A stretch of DNA of 64,000 nt from positions 1,601,717-1,665,716 of the forward strand of contig VYZB01000040.1 in NCBI GenBank assembly GCA_013397455.1, in the 5' to 3' direction. The position numbers and the translations under genes are program-made. Source of the DNA: Crotophaga sulcirostris. Taxonomy: Eukaryota; Chordata; Aves; Cuculiformes; Crotophagidae. Of this stretch, positions 1-9,413 are shown piece by piece. Positions within the stretch are counted from its first letter, which is position 1; every line of letters starts with the position of its first letter. The notes below the pieces were generated by a model. The model had not been told where the DNA came from. It was given only the letters and a program-made list of their open reading frames with translations, and made no database searches.

Positions 1-210
1 AGCCCCCCCGGACCCCGCCTCCCAGCGCCCCCTTTTCTCCTCTCTCCCCCCCGAACCGGCTGCAAACTGGGAAGCCCGCGGCGAGGCGGGCGCCTTCGCT
101 TTGCTTGGATGCTGCGCGCGGGGTGTTGTGTGTCCTGGGGGCACGGGGTGCTTAAACCGGGGAGTTTACAAGGGTGAGGAATTCGGGCGGTGTTTAGAGA
201 GTGAGAGTTT
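1..210 (+). promoter_or_regulatory. GC-rich CpG-island edge, probable promoter and exon 1 region
   Basis: The first 130 bases are strongly GC-rich and dense in CpG, especially around 55-125, whereas nearly all later sequence is AT-leaning and CpG-poor. A GGCGGG box lies near 84-90. CpG islands of this type mark most bird and mammal promoters, and the first plausible coding exon lies about 0.7 kb downstream on the same strand. The island is cut by the window start, so its extent and the transcription start cannot be given. A possible splice donor of the form GG|GTGAGG lies at 173/174 and could end a non-coding exon 1. The promoter reading is inference from composition and position. Confidence 0.6.
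3..52 (-). other. Promoter-proximal G-quadruplex motif (C-runs on plus strand)
   Basis: The plus strand has C-runs at 3-9 (7), 13-16 (4), 21-23 (3) and 28-32 (5), separated by loops of 3, 4 and 4 bases, with a further seven-C run at 46-52. The minus strand therefore fits the standard four-run G-quadruplex pattern with short loops. Such motifs are common in CpG-island promoters. Folding and function are not shown. Confidence 0.6.
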
Positions 211-722
211 TTAGGGAGGAGAACGGTAAAGCCGATCCACCGTAGCGCCGAGAAGGCATCTTCAAGAAATGAAGATTCGCTTTGGGAAGCACCTCTGGAG
301 CACACGGGCACGAGTGGGGCTTTGGGGAGGAAAGGAGAAATAAGTCCCCAGAGCCCGTGTGAGGGGCGCTGAAGCAGCAACACAAAGTTTTTCTGGGTTG
401 CTGATGGGAGAGGGAGGTAACATTCCTCCTCCCCCTTCCCCAAGTTCCTCCACAAATTGTTAACCTGAAATCTTGCTTTATGGCCACTTGCGAGCGTCTT
501 GTTTGCCTTCTTGACTGGTTCTGTGCAGGACACCAAAGAATTATGCATTAACTGTAAACTTAGAGGAGCTCACTGGCCTCAGTGGGTTCTTGATTTATAT
601 CAGGCTGAAGCAGAGAGGAGGGCAAAGTTTTACTTGCTGAGCGCCAAGGAATGAATTGCAAGTACGTTTCTCTTTCATTTGCTGTTTCTGCTCTTAAGTC
701 TTCGCAGTAGGCAAAGTTGTGA
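211..722. other. Region between CpG island and first coding exon; no gene recognised
   Basis: CpG density falls quickly after about 200. I see no coding signature or repeat family. If the exon at 837 is spliced from an upstream non-coding exon, this is mostly intron; otherwise it is 5' untranslated sequence. The sequence does not decide between these. Confidence 0.35.
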
Positions 723-800
723 GTTGTTTGTTTGGGTTTTTTTTTTGTTTGTTTTGTTTTTGGTTTTGTTTTCATTTGTTTTTTTTTTTTTTTTTTCCCC
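723..800. repeat. T-rich low-complexity tract
   Basis: Runs of T interrupted by single G (TTTG/TTTTG units) extend from about 723, ending in a pure T run of about 16-17 bases just before CCCCAG near 800. The tract could act as part of a long polypyrimidine stretch ahead of the acceptor at 835-836. It also creates a spurious hydrophobic open frame. Confidence 0.85.
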
Positions 801-885
801 AGTAATTATTTTTGCTCTCCTTTTTCCTGCCTCCAGGTCTGAGAGGACGGTAGCTTGTATGATACGGAGCGATCTGGTTTTCAAA

Positions 886-946
886 ATGGAATTGCAGCTC
901 GCGCTCCTTCTTGCAGGGATGATTGCGTTTTCGGACTCAGCCAGAG
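886..946 (+). CDS. Putative first coding exon, signal peptide of a secreted or membrane protein (partial)
   Basis: The exon probably spans 837-946. A pyrimidine-rich stretch ends in CAG at 834-836, and the exon closes with AGAG at 943-946 followed by the strong donor GTAAGG from 947. Two in-frame ATGs occur, at 859 and 886. The second has A at -3 and G at +4, a good initiation context, and begins a typical leader: MELQ, then a hydrophobic core (LALLLAGMIAF), then small and polar residues (SDSAR). The first ATG has T at -3 and would add nine residues (MIRSDLVFK). The exon ends after one base of the next codon (phase 1), the phase usual between a signal-peptide exon and the first extracellular domain in Ig-superfamily, receptor and matrix proteins. 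I do not recognise the protein, and no later exon is visible in the window, so the gene must have a first coding intron of over 63 kb or the call is wrong. No transcript evidence is available. Confidence 0.5.
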
Positions 947-3900
947 GTAAGGAGCCCGTGCTTGCCGTAAACTCTCTGCGACTCGCACTCTTCCCTCTGC
1001 TCCGCTGGGCTCGTGCTCCACACACACCCACGGTGCCCTCGGAGGGACCCCGTCAGGGAGTTGCTGTTGGACTGTTCTCCTGCACAGTCCTTGTGTGTGC
1101 AGGGGTGCAGACTCGTGCTTGCGTGTGGTGGCTCCTTACCTGCGTGCTTCCAGGCCGTCAGTTTGGATGGAGCGTGGTGTCGCTCCGGTTTTGCTGAGGT
1201 GTCTTAGGCACAGGTGGACTTCCAGGGGCTTTTCTTGCGCGTTTGTAAAAATACACAGACAATTTTAAAGAAAAGCAACTGCATTCCTCTGTGGATCAGA
1301 AATACCTCTCCCCTCCTGTAATCCCTCCAGCCTCTGCCCTGTATGTTCCCACTAGCAAAGTGAACAAACACATCCATTAACTTCCTCGGTGACAGACAAA
1401 TGACAGTTCCCAACAGCGAGAGCGTATTTTAACGCTGGGGCTCCAGCAGTTGATCAGATTTCAATAAACAGGTTATCCTACCAGAGACAAATTGAAATAC
1501 ATTGACCTGGGACTGGCAGAGGGGGGTTGGAGAACAAGCAGTTTCTTTATGGGAAGGTGTTTTAAGCAAACCTCTAGGATCAGAGTGGAAGGAGCGGTGG
1601 CTTTTCCTCTTCTGTCGCCTGTGTTGTACCTTGGTGGGTGCTGTCCTTGGAAAGCCTGAATGAGAAACCATGCTTTCAGCTCTCCCGGCTCTGGCCACAA
1701 AGGAGGGGCTGCATTGTTCCAGGAGAATGGGGGTATGGCTTTAGGATGCAGATTGCTCCAGCTGCAATTCCCAACAGTATCAGAGTTGCATGAACTGTTG
1801 AAAGAACTTGAAATCACCCAGTGCGACGGAGTTGTGAATTAAAAGGTTTAAACTTGCCCTTCGCTTGGGCCATAACTTGCCAAAAATAAACCTTGGGGGC
1901 GAGGGTGGAAAGGAGAGGGGAGTGTTAGTCTAAAAACCCAAAGTTTGGTTAATGCATTGCTTTTTTTCTTCTTGGCATTGGTTCCCAAGCAAATATTTTA
2001 TGGAGGCAAAAGTGCTATAAAATGATTTGGCTGGAAGCTGAATGAAAAAGAAAACAGTATATAGGCTATAAGTCCTGCAAGTCTGAATTCCAGGCGAGGT
2101 TTACAATGGAGACTCAGTTTAAGTTGTAGGCAATGGGCAGCAGTGTATGAATTAAAATGACCTCATGGATGTATATTATTGCAATGGACCTGAGAAGTTA
2201 GTGGAGTTCCGGCAAAGATCTGAAGTGGGCAGGAGAAGACAAAAAGATTTTTGTCTCTGTTGTGAGCCAAGTATCGTCTGCTTTACTGGCTGACCCTGTT
2301 TCAGTTTGATTTGCACTTGTCTTGTGTGTATTCTTTTATGGCCCCTGGAAAATGAAGTGCTGTAGGCTGTTGTCATGTAGAGAAGTGACAGAAAATTAAT
2401 AGTGCTAATTTCAGAACGTCATTTTTTTTCCTTTGGAAAGGTCTTTTTAATGTAACGTTGACAGGATCATACTGGTAGTTGGGTTACTTGAACTCTTTTC
2501 AGAGCTGGAGATATCTGTCCTGCGAGTGGATAGCAAGATGGTCCTGGTTATTTAAAATGATATAGGAATAGAGTTGAAAAACTAAGGGTAAACCCATGGA
2601 AAATGCCATTCATTCATGTGCTGATACCAACAGAGAGAAAGTGAAGAAGAAAAAGGTGTCATTGCTGTAAAAATGCAGACAAAATTCTAACATTTAAATC
2701 TTGCTTTGGACCTCCTTAAGGTTGAGAGTATTTTTGATATTGGAGGACGTAGATGGAAGTCCGAACTTGTAAGTGAGCTGAGGTGCGACACTCTCGAGCA
2801 TGTTGCAACCTTATTTTGTGCTGCTGAATATCCTCAGTTATTAGATGTTTACATTGGGATGATTTCAGATTCTTGGAAAAATGTGCCTGATTGTTAATGT
2901 GCCTGCAGATTTTTTCCGAATGTATCATACGGTGGGTTCGACCGCTGGAGATGTATAAATGTTACCTGTTTCAGTGGCTCGGGTTTTATAGATGGTCCTT
3001 TGGCCAAATCTCAGCCTGAGGTCGCGAGACTTTACTCCAGAGGAAGAAGGGCTCTTTGTTTTGGCTAAACAGCATTTAATATCTGTATCCTGATTGCAAA
3101 TTAGGCGTGTGTGGCCCAAAGTGTGCCAGTGCCTCCTAATTTGAGGCGTCAGAAGTTAAATAGGTGCTCGCTGGCTTGCAGTCAAGTGAGGAGGGTGACT
3201 GAGGAGGCTTGGTGTGAAAGTGCTGGTCCTTCTCTTATGCTCGTATTAGGCAAAAGTAGCTTATGCTGTAATTAGGATGTTAATTTGGAGCTGGTTGATT
3301 GCGTGCCCCGAGTTCAGGGAAGGGCTGTGCCGTAGTGCATTTGCACAAGGGGGCAGAGTTAAGTTGCCCACGCGCTCCGGCTTTGATATTTCCTGACAGT
3401 TGAGTGCTCAGCTGCAATCTTGCATTAAATGTTATGTTGTATTATTTCTACATCTTTATTTAGGTGATGCCTTTTAAGGTGAAGGGCCTCGCAAGGACGA
3501 CTGATTGGGCTAATGTGGCAATTTTTCCTCCCCCGAAGTAAACGGGGGCATTTTTCCAGGTTCTGAGCTGTGCATACTGGCTCTGTCCCTTCTTGTGACC
3601 CAATGTGTCACATCGCTGAGGTACAAAACACTGCAGAAAAGAGCTGTTATCTTAGGAAACTAAGATAAACTCTTAAGAAAGAGGCAATACATCCAAAGTG
3701 TCCACATAAAGCAGACAGCAGGTCTGGTTTTAGAGGTCCAGGTGTAGAACTTGCTGTGTCTGGAGGGCTGAAGGATGAGGTAGCTCTGCTAAGTTTGAAC
3801 CAAGGTTTTTGGGGCTGAAAGTTAAAGACTTTTGCTAAGGGCTTGTCTACACCTGCAAAAGCACTGGAATAGTCTTTCCAAAAAACTTAATCTGGAATAA

Positions 3901-5341
3901 CTCCTCCTGTGACTGATCTTATACTGGACCTCCTGGTGGGAGCTTGTATCAAAAAGTCTTCCTTGGGAGCTATTTTGATAAATATCCAAGCCCCTTCTTT
4001 CCCTTGTGGGTGAAGACAAGAACTTCTGTGTGCACTAAATCCAGTCTTTGAGAACAAAACCAGTGTGCTGTGGTTTCCGAAGAGGGACTGTGCCTTCCGG
4101 CTGCCAGCCAAGGCGTAGGATGGCAGCTTCAGCCTGGTTGCCAGCTGCACCGGATAGTGTCAGCCCTGAACCTGGGATAATAGAGGAGGTCCGGTGGCTC
4201 ATCCCTCGTGTCACTCCATTCCTGTTCACCCCAAGCAGCCCTTTACTGAGCATAAAAGTCCTCAGTGCCCTACCCTGGCCCTCCTCCGCGGGGACGAATG
4301 CCATCTTGGGTCACTAACCTTTAGTGACTATGTCCTGCAGCAATGTAGCTCCTACCACTCCACACCTCCGGTCGGATACAGGTAATACAATCTGATATTT
4401 TCCTGCCTATATTATCTCAGTGACACACAACGCAATATTTGTTCCAAATCTGTCAAGTTGCCATCCTATTCGTGTTGGTGACCGTATATGGTAACATTGG
4501 GATGTACTTGGCTTGGTCCCGTGGCTTAAACAAGATTTCGTATGGTATGTTTAGAAGTTTTTGGTAAGAGCAGTAACAACCCTCTGTTGGCGAGTAAACT
4601 GATATTCTGCTGGAAACTAATTAGTTTGGATGTTGATTTCATTTTCGGTGCATTGCGTAGGGAGGGGAAGAGCGGGACCTTAATTGCTTTCTGCTCTGGC
4701 ACTTCTCTTTGTGACACTTGGCTTGCAAAACTGGCTGATGCTTCTTTTACAGGGAATTTGCTGATGGGACCATCTCAAAATTCAATGGTTTTTATGCAGA
4801 AATAATGCTATGTGCCATTTTTGTGCCTCTGAATATTGGAAAAAGGGAAATAGGATGCTAGAGGGTTTTTTTTTATTTCTTGGGAGATGAGTTCTTCATT
4901 CTAGGGAACATATTTACCATTCTGTAACTTTGAGGTTTATAAGAGTGAATGGTAATAAATATGGAAAAGATAAATAATGATAATAAAAGAGAGATAGTTA
5001 TTGGCTTCTGTTTTACTGATTTATTTTTGTTGAATGATTGTTGCCAGATATAACCATTAGGTCATTTCTCGCTTCTGAAAGAGAAGTATGTTCAGATCTA
5101 CAGCCTGATTCAGATTTGATGTAAGCCGCTGCATATCTTCTGGTTAAGTTTGGGGAATTTCTTGGATCGTGCTCTTGGGGAACTTGCTCATGAATAATCT
5201 GTCGGCATGACTTGTACCTACATTCAGCATGACGATCTAAGAAAATCTGGGTTATTTTTTTAAACCCTGGTTCTTCCCTTCTTCTGAGGCTGTCGGCTAC
5301 TTTAAATTGCCGCTGAGTTTAAACATAAAATACAGTGTGCG
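947..5341. other. Intronic sequence, nothing recognised
   Basis: Unique, AT-leaning sequence. The block near 1886-1920 is G-rich with scattered GGG runs, but the runs are too uneven for a confident quadruplex. Short open frames here lack splice sites or recognisable domains. Confidence 0.4.
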
Positions 5342-5696
5342 TCATACTGGAAAATTAGGGTTGATTTTATTTTTTTTATTAGGAATATTACAAAATGCGA
5401 CAACTTGCTTAAATACATTTAGATTTTCCTTAAAGTTTTTATAAGTTTGTTTTCCAAGTCCATATGTTTCTTTGACCTTCATTAAAAGACGCAAGCAGCA
5501 AATTAAAATACGTCTTTTTTGCGATGAACTTCTACATAGTAAAGGCTTGACTCCTGAGTCTGACTTAACCACAGAAGAAACTTTCATGTGTTGTGAGATG
5601 GGACTTGAGAAATTACAGGAAAATGGTTCTTTCAGGAATAAAATGTGATGCAAAACCAAAGAAAAGTAAAAGTGACATTTGCTAGCAAGTAAGAAC
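5342..5696 (-). other. Possible 3' untranslated region of the minus-strand candidate exon
   Basis: Reading the minus strand downstream of the stop at 5697-5699, the sequence is AT-rich and has two AATAAA hexamers (plus-strand positions 5375-5380 and 5366-5371) about 320-330 bases after the stop, where a cleavage signal would be expected. AATAAA is frequent by chance in AT-rich DNA, so this only supports the neighbouring candidate exon and is not evidence alone. Confidence 0.2.
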
Positions 5697-5948
5697 CTAC
5701 TTTTCAAAGTCTGGAATCATTGGTACTAATTTATCAACTAAAGATGAAGTTGGACATCTGGCACAAATTGGCTGATCTTTTCCAGTGCTATGACTGATAA
5801 TTCCTTTTTGAGCAGGCGTCTTGCCACAAGCGATGCTGATACATCTGGGTGAAGAATACTCATTACGGAATAGGGTGTATGCAGTAGAGATGGTCACTGG
5901 CTGTGCATTCATTTTTGGATTAATTCTTGGAGGAGATAAAAATTTCCA
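5697..5948 (-). CDS. Candidate minus-strand terminal exon or pseudogene fragment, unrecognised protein
   Basis: On the minus strand a pyrimidine-rich stretch ends in TTTCAG, a good acceptor (AG at plus 5949-5950). It is followed at a codon boundary by 83 sense codons and a TAG stop. The peptide starts WKFLSPPRINPK, has an internal methionine at plus 5910-5912, and ends DKLVPMIPDFEK. It contains four cysteines, including a CARC pair, and has a balanced soluble-protein composition rather than the skewed make-up of most chance frames here. Two AATAAA signals lie downstream. I do not recognise the family. The frame between stops is only about 100 codons, which chance can produce, and I cannot identify upstream exons on this strand. 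Alternatives are a decayed retrocopy or a fortuitous frame. Confidence 0.22.
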   Translation of the reverse strand, partial: WKFLSPPRINPKMNAQPVTISTAYTLFRNEYSSPRCISIACGKTPAQKGIISHSTGKDQPICARCPTSSLVDKLVPMIPDFEK

Positions 5949-5955
5949 CTGAAAG

Positions 5956-6639
5956 GGGAAAATAATGCAGAGGTCCTCTTGTGCCTAATTCAATTTTTTT
6001 TTCAAAAGAAATAACAAACCAAAACAACCATTAGTCATAGCTTTATTTGTTCAGTGGGAGTAGAATCAGTGCAGCTTTCTGATTTTCCTGAGACATGAAA
6101 CTCCTACTTGTGTCTACAGTGACTTGTAAAACCATGCTGTTTAAAGGGTCTGTGCAAATGTATCCCAGCATTACAGGGGTTGTTGGAAACGCTCCTTTCT
6201 CCCCTTTCTTTCCTTAACTTGCTCATTTTGTCTTTTTTTTTCAAGGAGTTTGTCTTTCATTTGACCTCTTCCAGTGTTTTCTGGTGGGCTGCTCAAGCTC
6301 AAATACATTTGCTCTTGTTTTGAACATTTAATTTCGGTTTGTATTCCTTTTCTTGTTCTCTATAATCAGTCTTGATTGGAGTTTTCTCTAATATTAGTGA
6401 CCCCATACATATTTAACTGTGTTGACCTGTCCTAATCTTTTGCACCAAGACTGAATATTTTGGGTTGTATAAGGGACTTTTAAAATTTTTTTTTAAGAGT
6501 AGAGCGCATGTGAATGTAGACGTTGCAAACACCACTGTCTGTTGCAGGTCTGTTGAATCTGGTGCTCAATCTTAGTAGCCATGGTACTAAAGTAAAAGAA
6601 AGATATTTCCAAAAGTAAACTGGAATGATCTAATCCTTG
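5956..6639. other. Intronic sequence, nothing recognised
   Basis: AT-rich unique sequence with short T runs. No gene, repeat family or strong motif was seen. Confidence 0.4.
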
Positions 6640-6733
6640 AGTTCCTCAGGGACATGGTTTAGTAAGTAGTCAAGTACGGTTGGGCTCGATGATCTCAAAG
6701 GTCTTTTCCAACCAGATGATTCTATGATTCTAG
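6640..6733 (+). mobile_element. CR1 LINE, 5'-truncated 3' end
   Basis: About 90 bases match the 3' terminus of avian CR1 elements: a GGTTTAG segment, then TTGGGCTCGATGATCTCAAA, GGTCTTTTCCAACC and the tail ATGATTCTATGATTCTA, the ATTCTATG octamer typical of CR1 ends. The element is in plus orientation. Extreme 5' truncation is normal for CR1. The 5' boundary is approximate because the match fades gradually. Confidence 0.85.
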
Positions 6734-7179
6734 GCTACCCTGATGTAGTATGAGAAATGCAGATGCAGCCCATGCCATTTTTTAGCAGGTTAGGACCTGA
6801 TTCAGAGCCTGTGAGTGTTTGTACAATGACTTGTACTCACTTCCATGGGCTTTGGATCTGTCCCTGACTTACATATGGATCCCTCACATACGACACCAGA
6901 AGTGATGTGAGCTAAGCATGGCATTTTGGATCCTGCCATTTGCCTGCTCAACCAGATAGGTTGGATTCAATTTTTTTGTTCTAAAAACTCATTTGCTCTG
7001 CCTGCTGCGAGCCCTGGCTGATGGCTGGACTGAAAGCAACTTGGAAATTCATTGCTTTAAATTTGGGTTGCCACAGAGGGGTTTATCCCCAAAGAAAGAG
7101 TGCTATTCTATGGGCGGGCGGTGTTGCTAGGTGTGAAGGGCCTGAAGACTGGCCCGAGTGTTATTTAACAAGTTAATAT

Positions 7180-7190
7180 ATGCATATGCT
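7180..7190. promoter_or_regulatory. Near-palindromic POU/Oct-like motif ATGCATATGCT
   Basis: The eleven bases differ by one position from the first eleven of the palindromic MORE site ATGCATATGCAT, bound by dimers of POU factors. It sits in an AT-rich stretch. Binding is not shown; a chance match in AT-rich DNA is quite possible. Confidence 0.25.
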
Positions 7191-9399
7191 GCTGAATCTA
7201 TTCACATCTCTGATTTTTTTTTTTTCCCCTTCCGAGTCAAATAAACACGGGCTGCGTGGAGTTTGGTTGGTTGCCCTGATTACACAGTCTACCCATTGTA
7301 TCGCAGCAGAAACGCAGTATCCAGCAGTGCTGCGAATAACCTAACATTTTTATTTCATCCCAACCACTCCAATTTTCAGGAAGAAATTCAGCCAATAACT
7401 CCAGGCTACTTCTTCCATTAAGTGTTCAAACTTAATTTTGAGCTTCACTAAGGGAAGAAAAATGTAAATTGAGAACAGAGGTTTCTCAGAGCAGGTTAAT
7501 GTTTCTCAGGACTGCTGCACCTCTTGTTTTCACCCTCTCTATGAGTGGCTTCTAGTTTGATGGGACCCAAAATCATTTCTCCTTATGCCTGGTAAGTTTA
7601 TTTCTTGAAAGATTTACACAGTTTTGGGTATTCTGTCAAGTGATTGAGAAGTAATGCAAGAAGTGTCATACGCTAGATGCCACTTGGGTGGTGTTGACTT
7701 TAGTGGGTATTTTAGGAGTTGTCAGTATTTGTGCATGTTTGTTAGATAAAAACACAGGAACAGCAGGCAAATGCAGACTTAATTTTTGCAATAAGCATTT
7801 TTTTAAAATTCATATCCTTGCTGGGTTCACTTGCACATGCTCAGCAAACTGACAACTGTAAGAGTTTGGCACTGAAGTTGTGAAGGCTTTTCATGGCAAC
7901 TATGGCCTAGCTAGTTCTGCCCAGAACAAGCTATTTGGGAGGGGGGAAAAAGCTGGAGGAGGATGTGAAGGGCAATGTAAGCACTAGCAAGCCTCCAAGA
8001 GAAAATTTAGGCTGGATTAGTGTACTACTGCTGTTGAGGCCTAGTGCATCCAAGCCTTGGGAGAGGATCTTGAGTTTGTGCTCCGAGGAGGATGTTGGGA
8101 TGCAGCTTTTCAAATCTGTGCTGCATTTCTTTTCACCTGTGTCTTCCCAGGTGTCCCCATGTCATTAGGTATAGGTGTGATGCTTAATTGGCTTTTGACC
8201 AAGGTGGGACGCTCACTAGAAGCATTCTATTGTAGAAGAGAGGTTTCGTTGTGGTAGCTGGTATTTTACTATTGCCTTATATAGGTTTAAAACTTCCTTT
8301 TTCTAGACAGAAGTGGATGGGGTGAGGCCAAATCAACCCCAAAGGAGGGAGAAGGGAGAGTTACACAGCCCCACCAGCCTCCCAAAGCTGAACAAACCAC
8401 ACATCTGGAGTTAGGCTGCTGCAGATGCTGGAACTGGTTTCTTTTTCCTCCCTTTTCTTCTTGCTGAATAGATATGTGTGAGTTGGAGTAATTGAGGAAG
8501 CTATTTTTCTCAGCAGATGCTCTCAACAGATCTGATTAAGCAATGACAAGTGTCAGATGAGTTACAGGTGTATGACCTGCATGTCAAGGATGGAGGGGTT
8601 AATGAATAACGGGGTGAACCTCTGGACATTGTGGAATATCTCTCCAGGGATACTGCAGGCTCTCTGTGTAAGGAAGAATGCTTGTTTGACATCAAGCAGT
8701 CAGTGTAAAACTGGTGGCTAAAATTCCTTCAGTGTGGATACCCTTCTGAAAGAGGATGCTATGAGCCATTTTGCTTGCCTTCTGAGCAGATCAATATGTT
8801 TCATGATCTTCAGCAGATTAATGCAACCTTTTGATGGCAATCAGTGTTTCTTTAGCCAGATAAGTAATATTAGGAGGTGTTTAATGTGTATTGGGCAGTT
8901 TAAAGTGGGAGACTGGGAGAAGAGTTGCCAGCTCCACCAGTATATGGAGATCAGGCTGCGTGCTCTGATAAGTTGTTTAATATTTTAATATTCAGGGTTG
9001 GATGTTGCTCTCCATGGCAAAGGCGACAGTCTCTTTAGGTTCGGTGAGTTGTGACTGAGTAGCTGTGAGTGGTATTTAAATTTATAACCGTCCCAGAGAG
9101 GAGCAGTTGAGGCATTGTAAGACCAGGTTGTGTTTCAGCTCTGTACAGTGTGGCACCAAGCCACGGGAGGGTTCTGGTGATCTGCAATAGTTAATATAAA
9201 ACTAGATTAACAGAGGAGAGCTGATGAGTATCTTTCCTCCTCCTGCTATTCAGGACCAATCAGAAATGCAGTTTTGCTGGGGTTAATTTTCTTAAGGGCT
9301 AATGAGAGTGGAGCTTTCAACTTAATCAGAGCCAGGACAGGTGTTTACTTTTCCTTAACAGGTCTGATTGACAAGGAATCATAAACCTATTAGTGAGAT

Positions 9400-9413
9400 A
9401 TTTGCATATGCAA
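9400..9413. promoter_or_regulatory. Octamer ATTTGCAT overlapping the palindrome TTGCATATGCAA
   Basis: A canonical octamer (9400-9407) overlaps a perfect 12-base palindrome (9402-9413), so both strands carry a TTTGCAT/TTGCAT half. The block 9200-9420 around it is unique, AT-rich, free of recognisable repeats and rich in TAATC-type homeodomain cores. This arrangement suits a dimeric POU site within an enhancer, but that is inference. Confidence 0.3.

Noticed and set aside
679..1197. 172-codon plus-strand open frame covering the first exon
   Set aside because: Its N-terminal half is a translation of the T-rich tract (poly-F/L/V), and it reads through the strong GTAAGG donor at 947. Only 859/886-946, in this same frame, is plausible as coding.
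1886..1921. G-rich patch as a quadruplex
   Set aside because: Only three runs of three or more G at usable spacing; it does not meet the four-run pattern.
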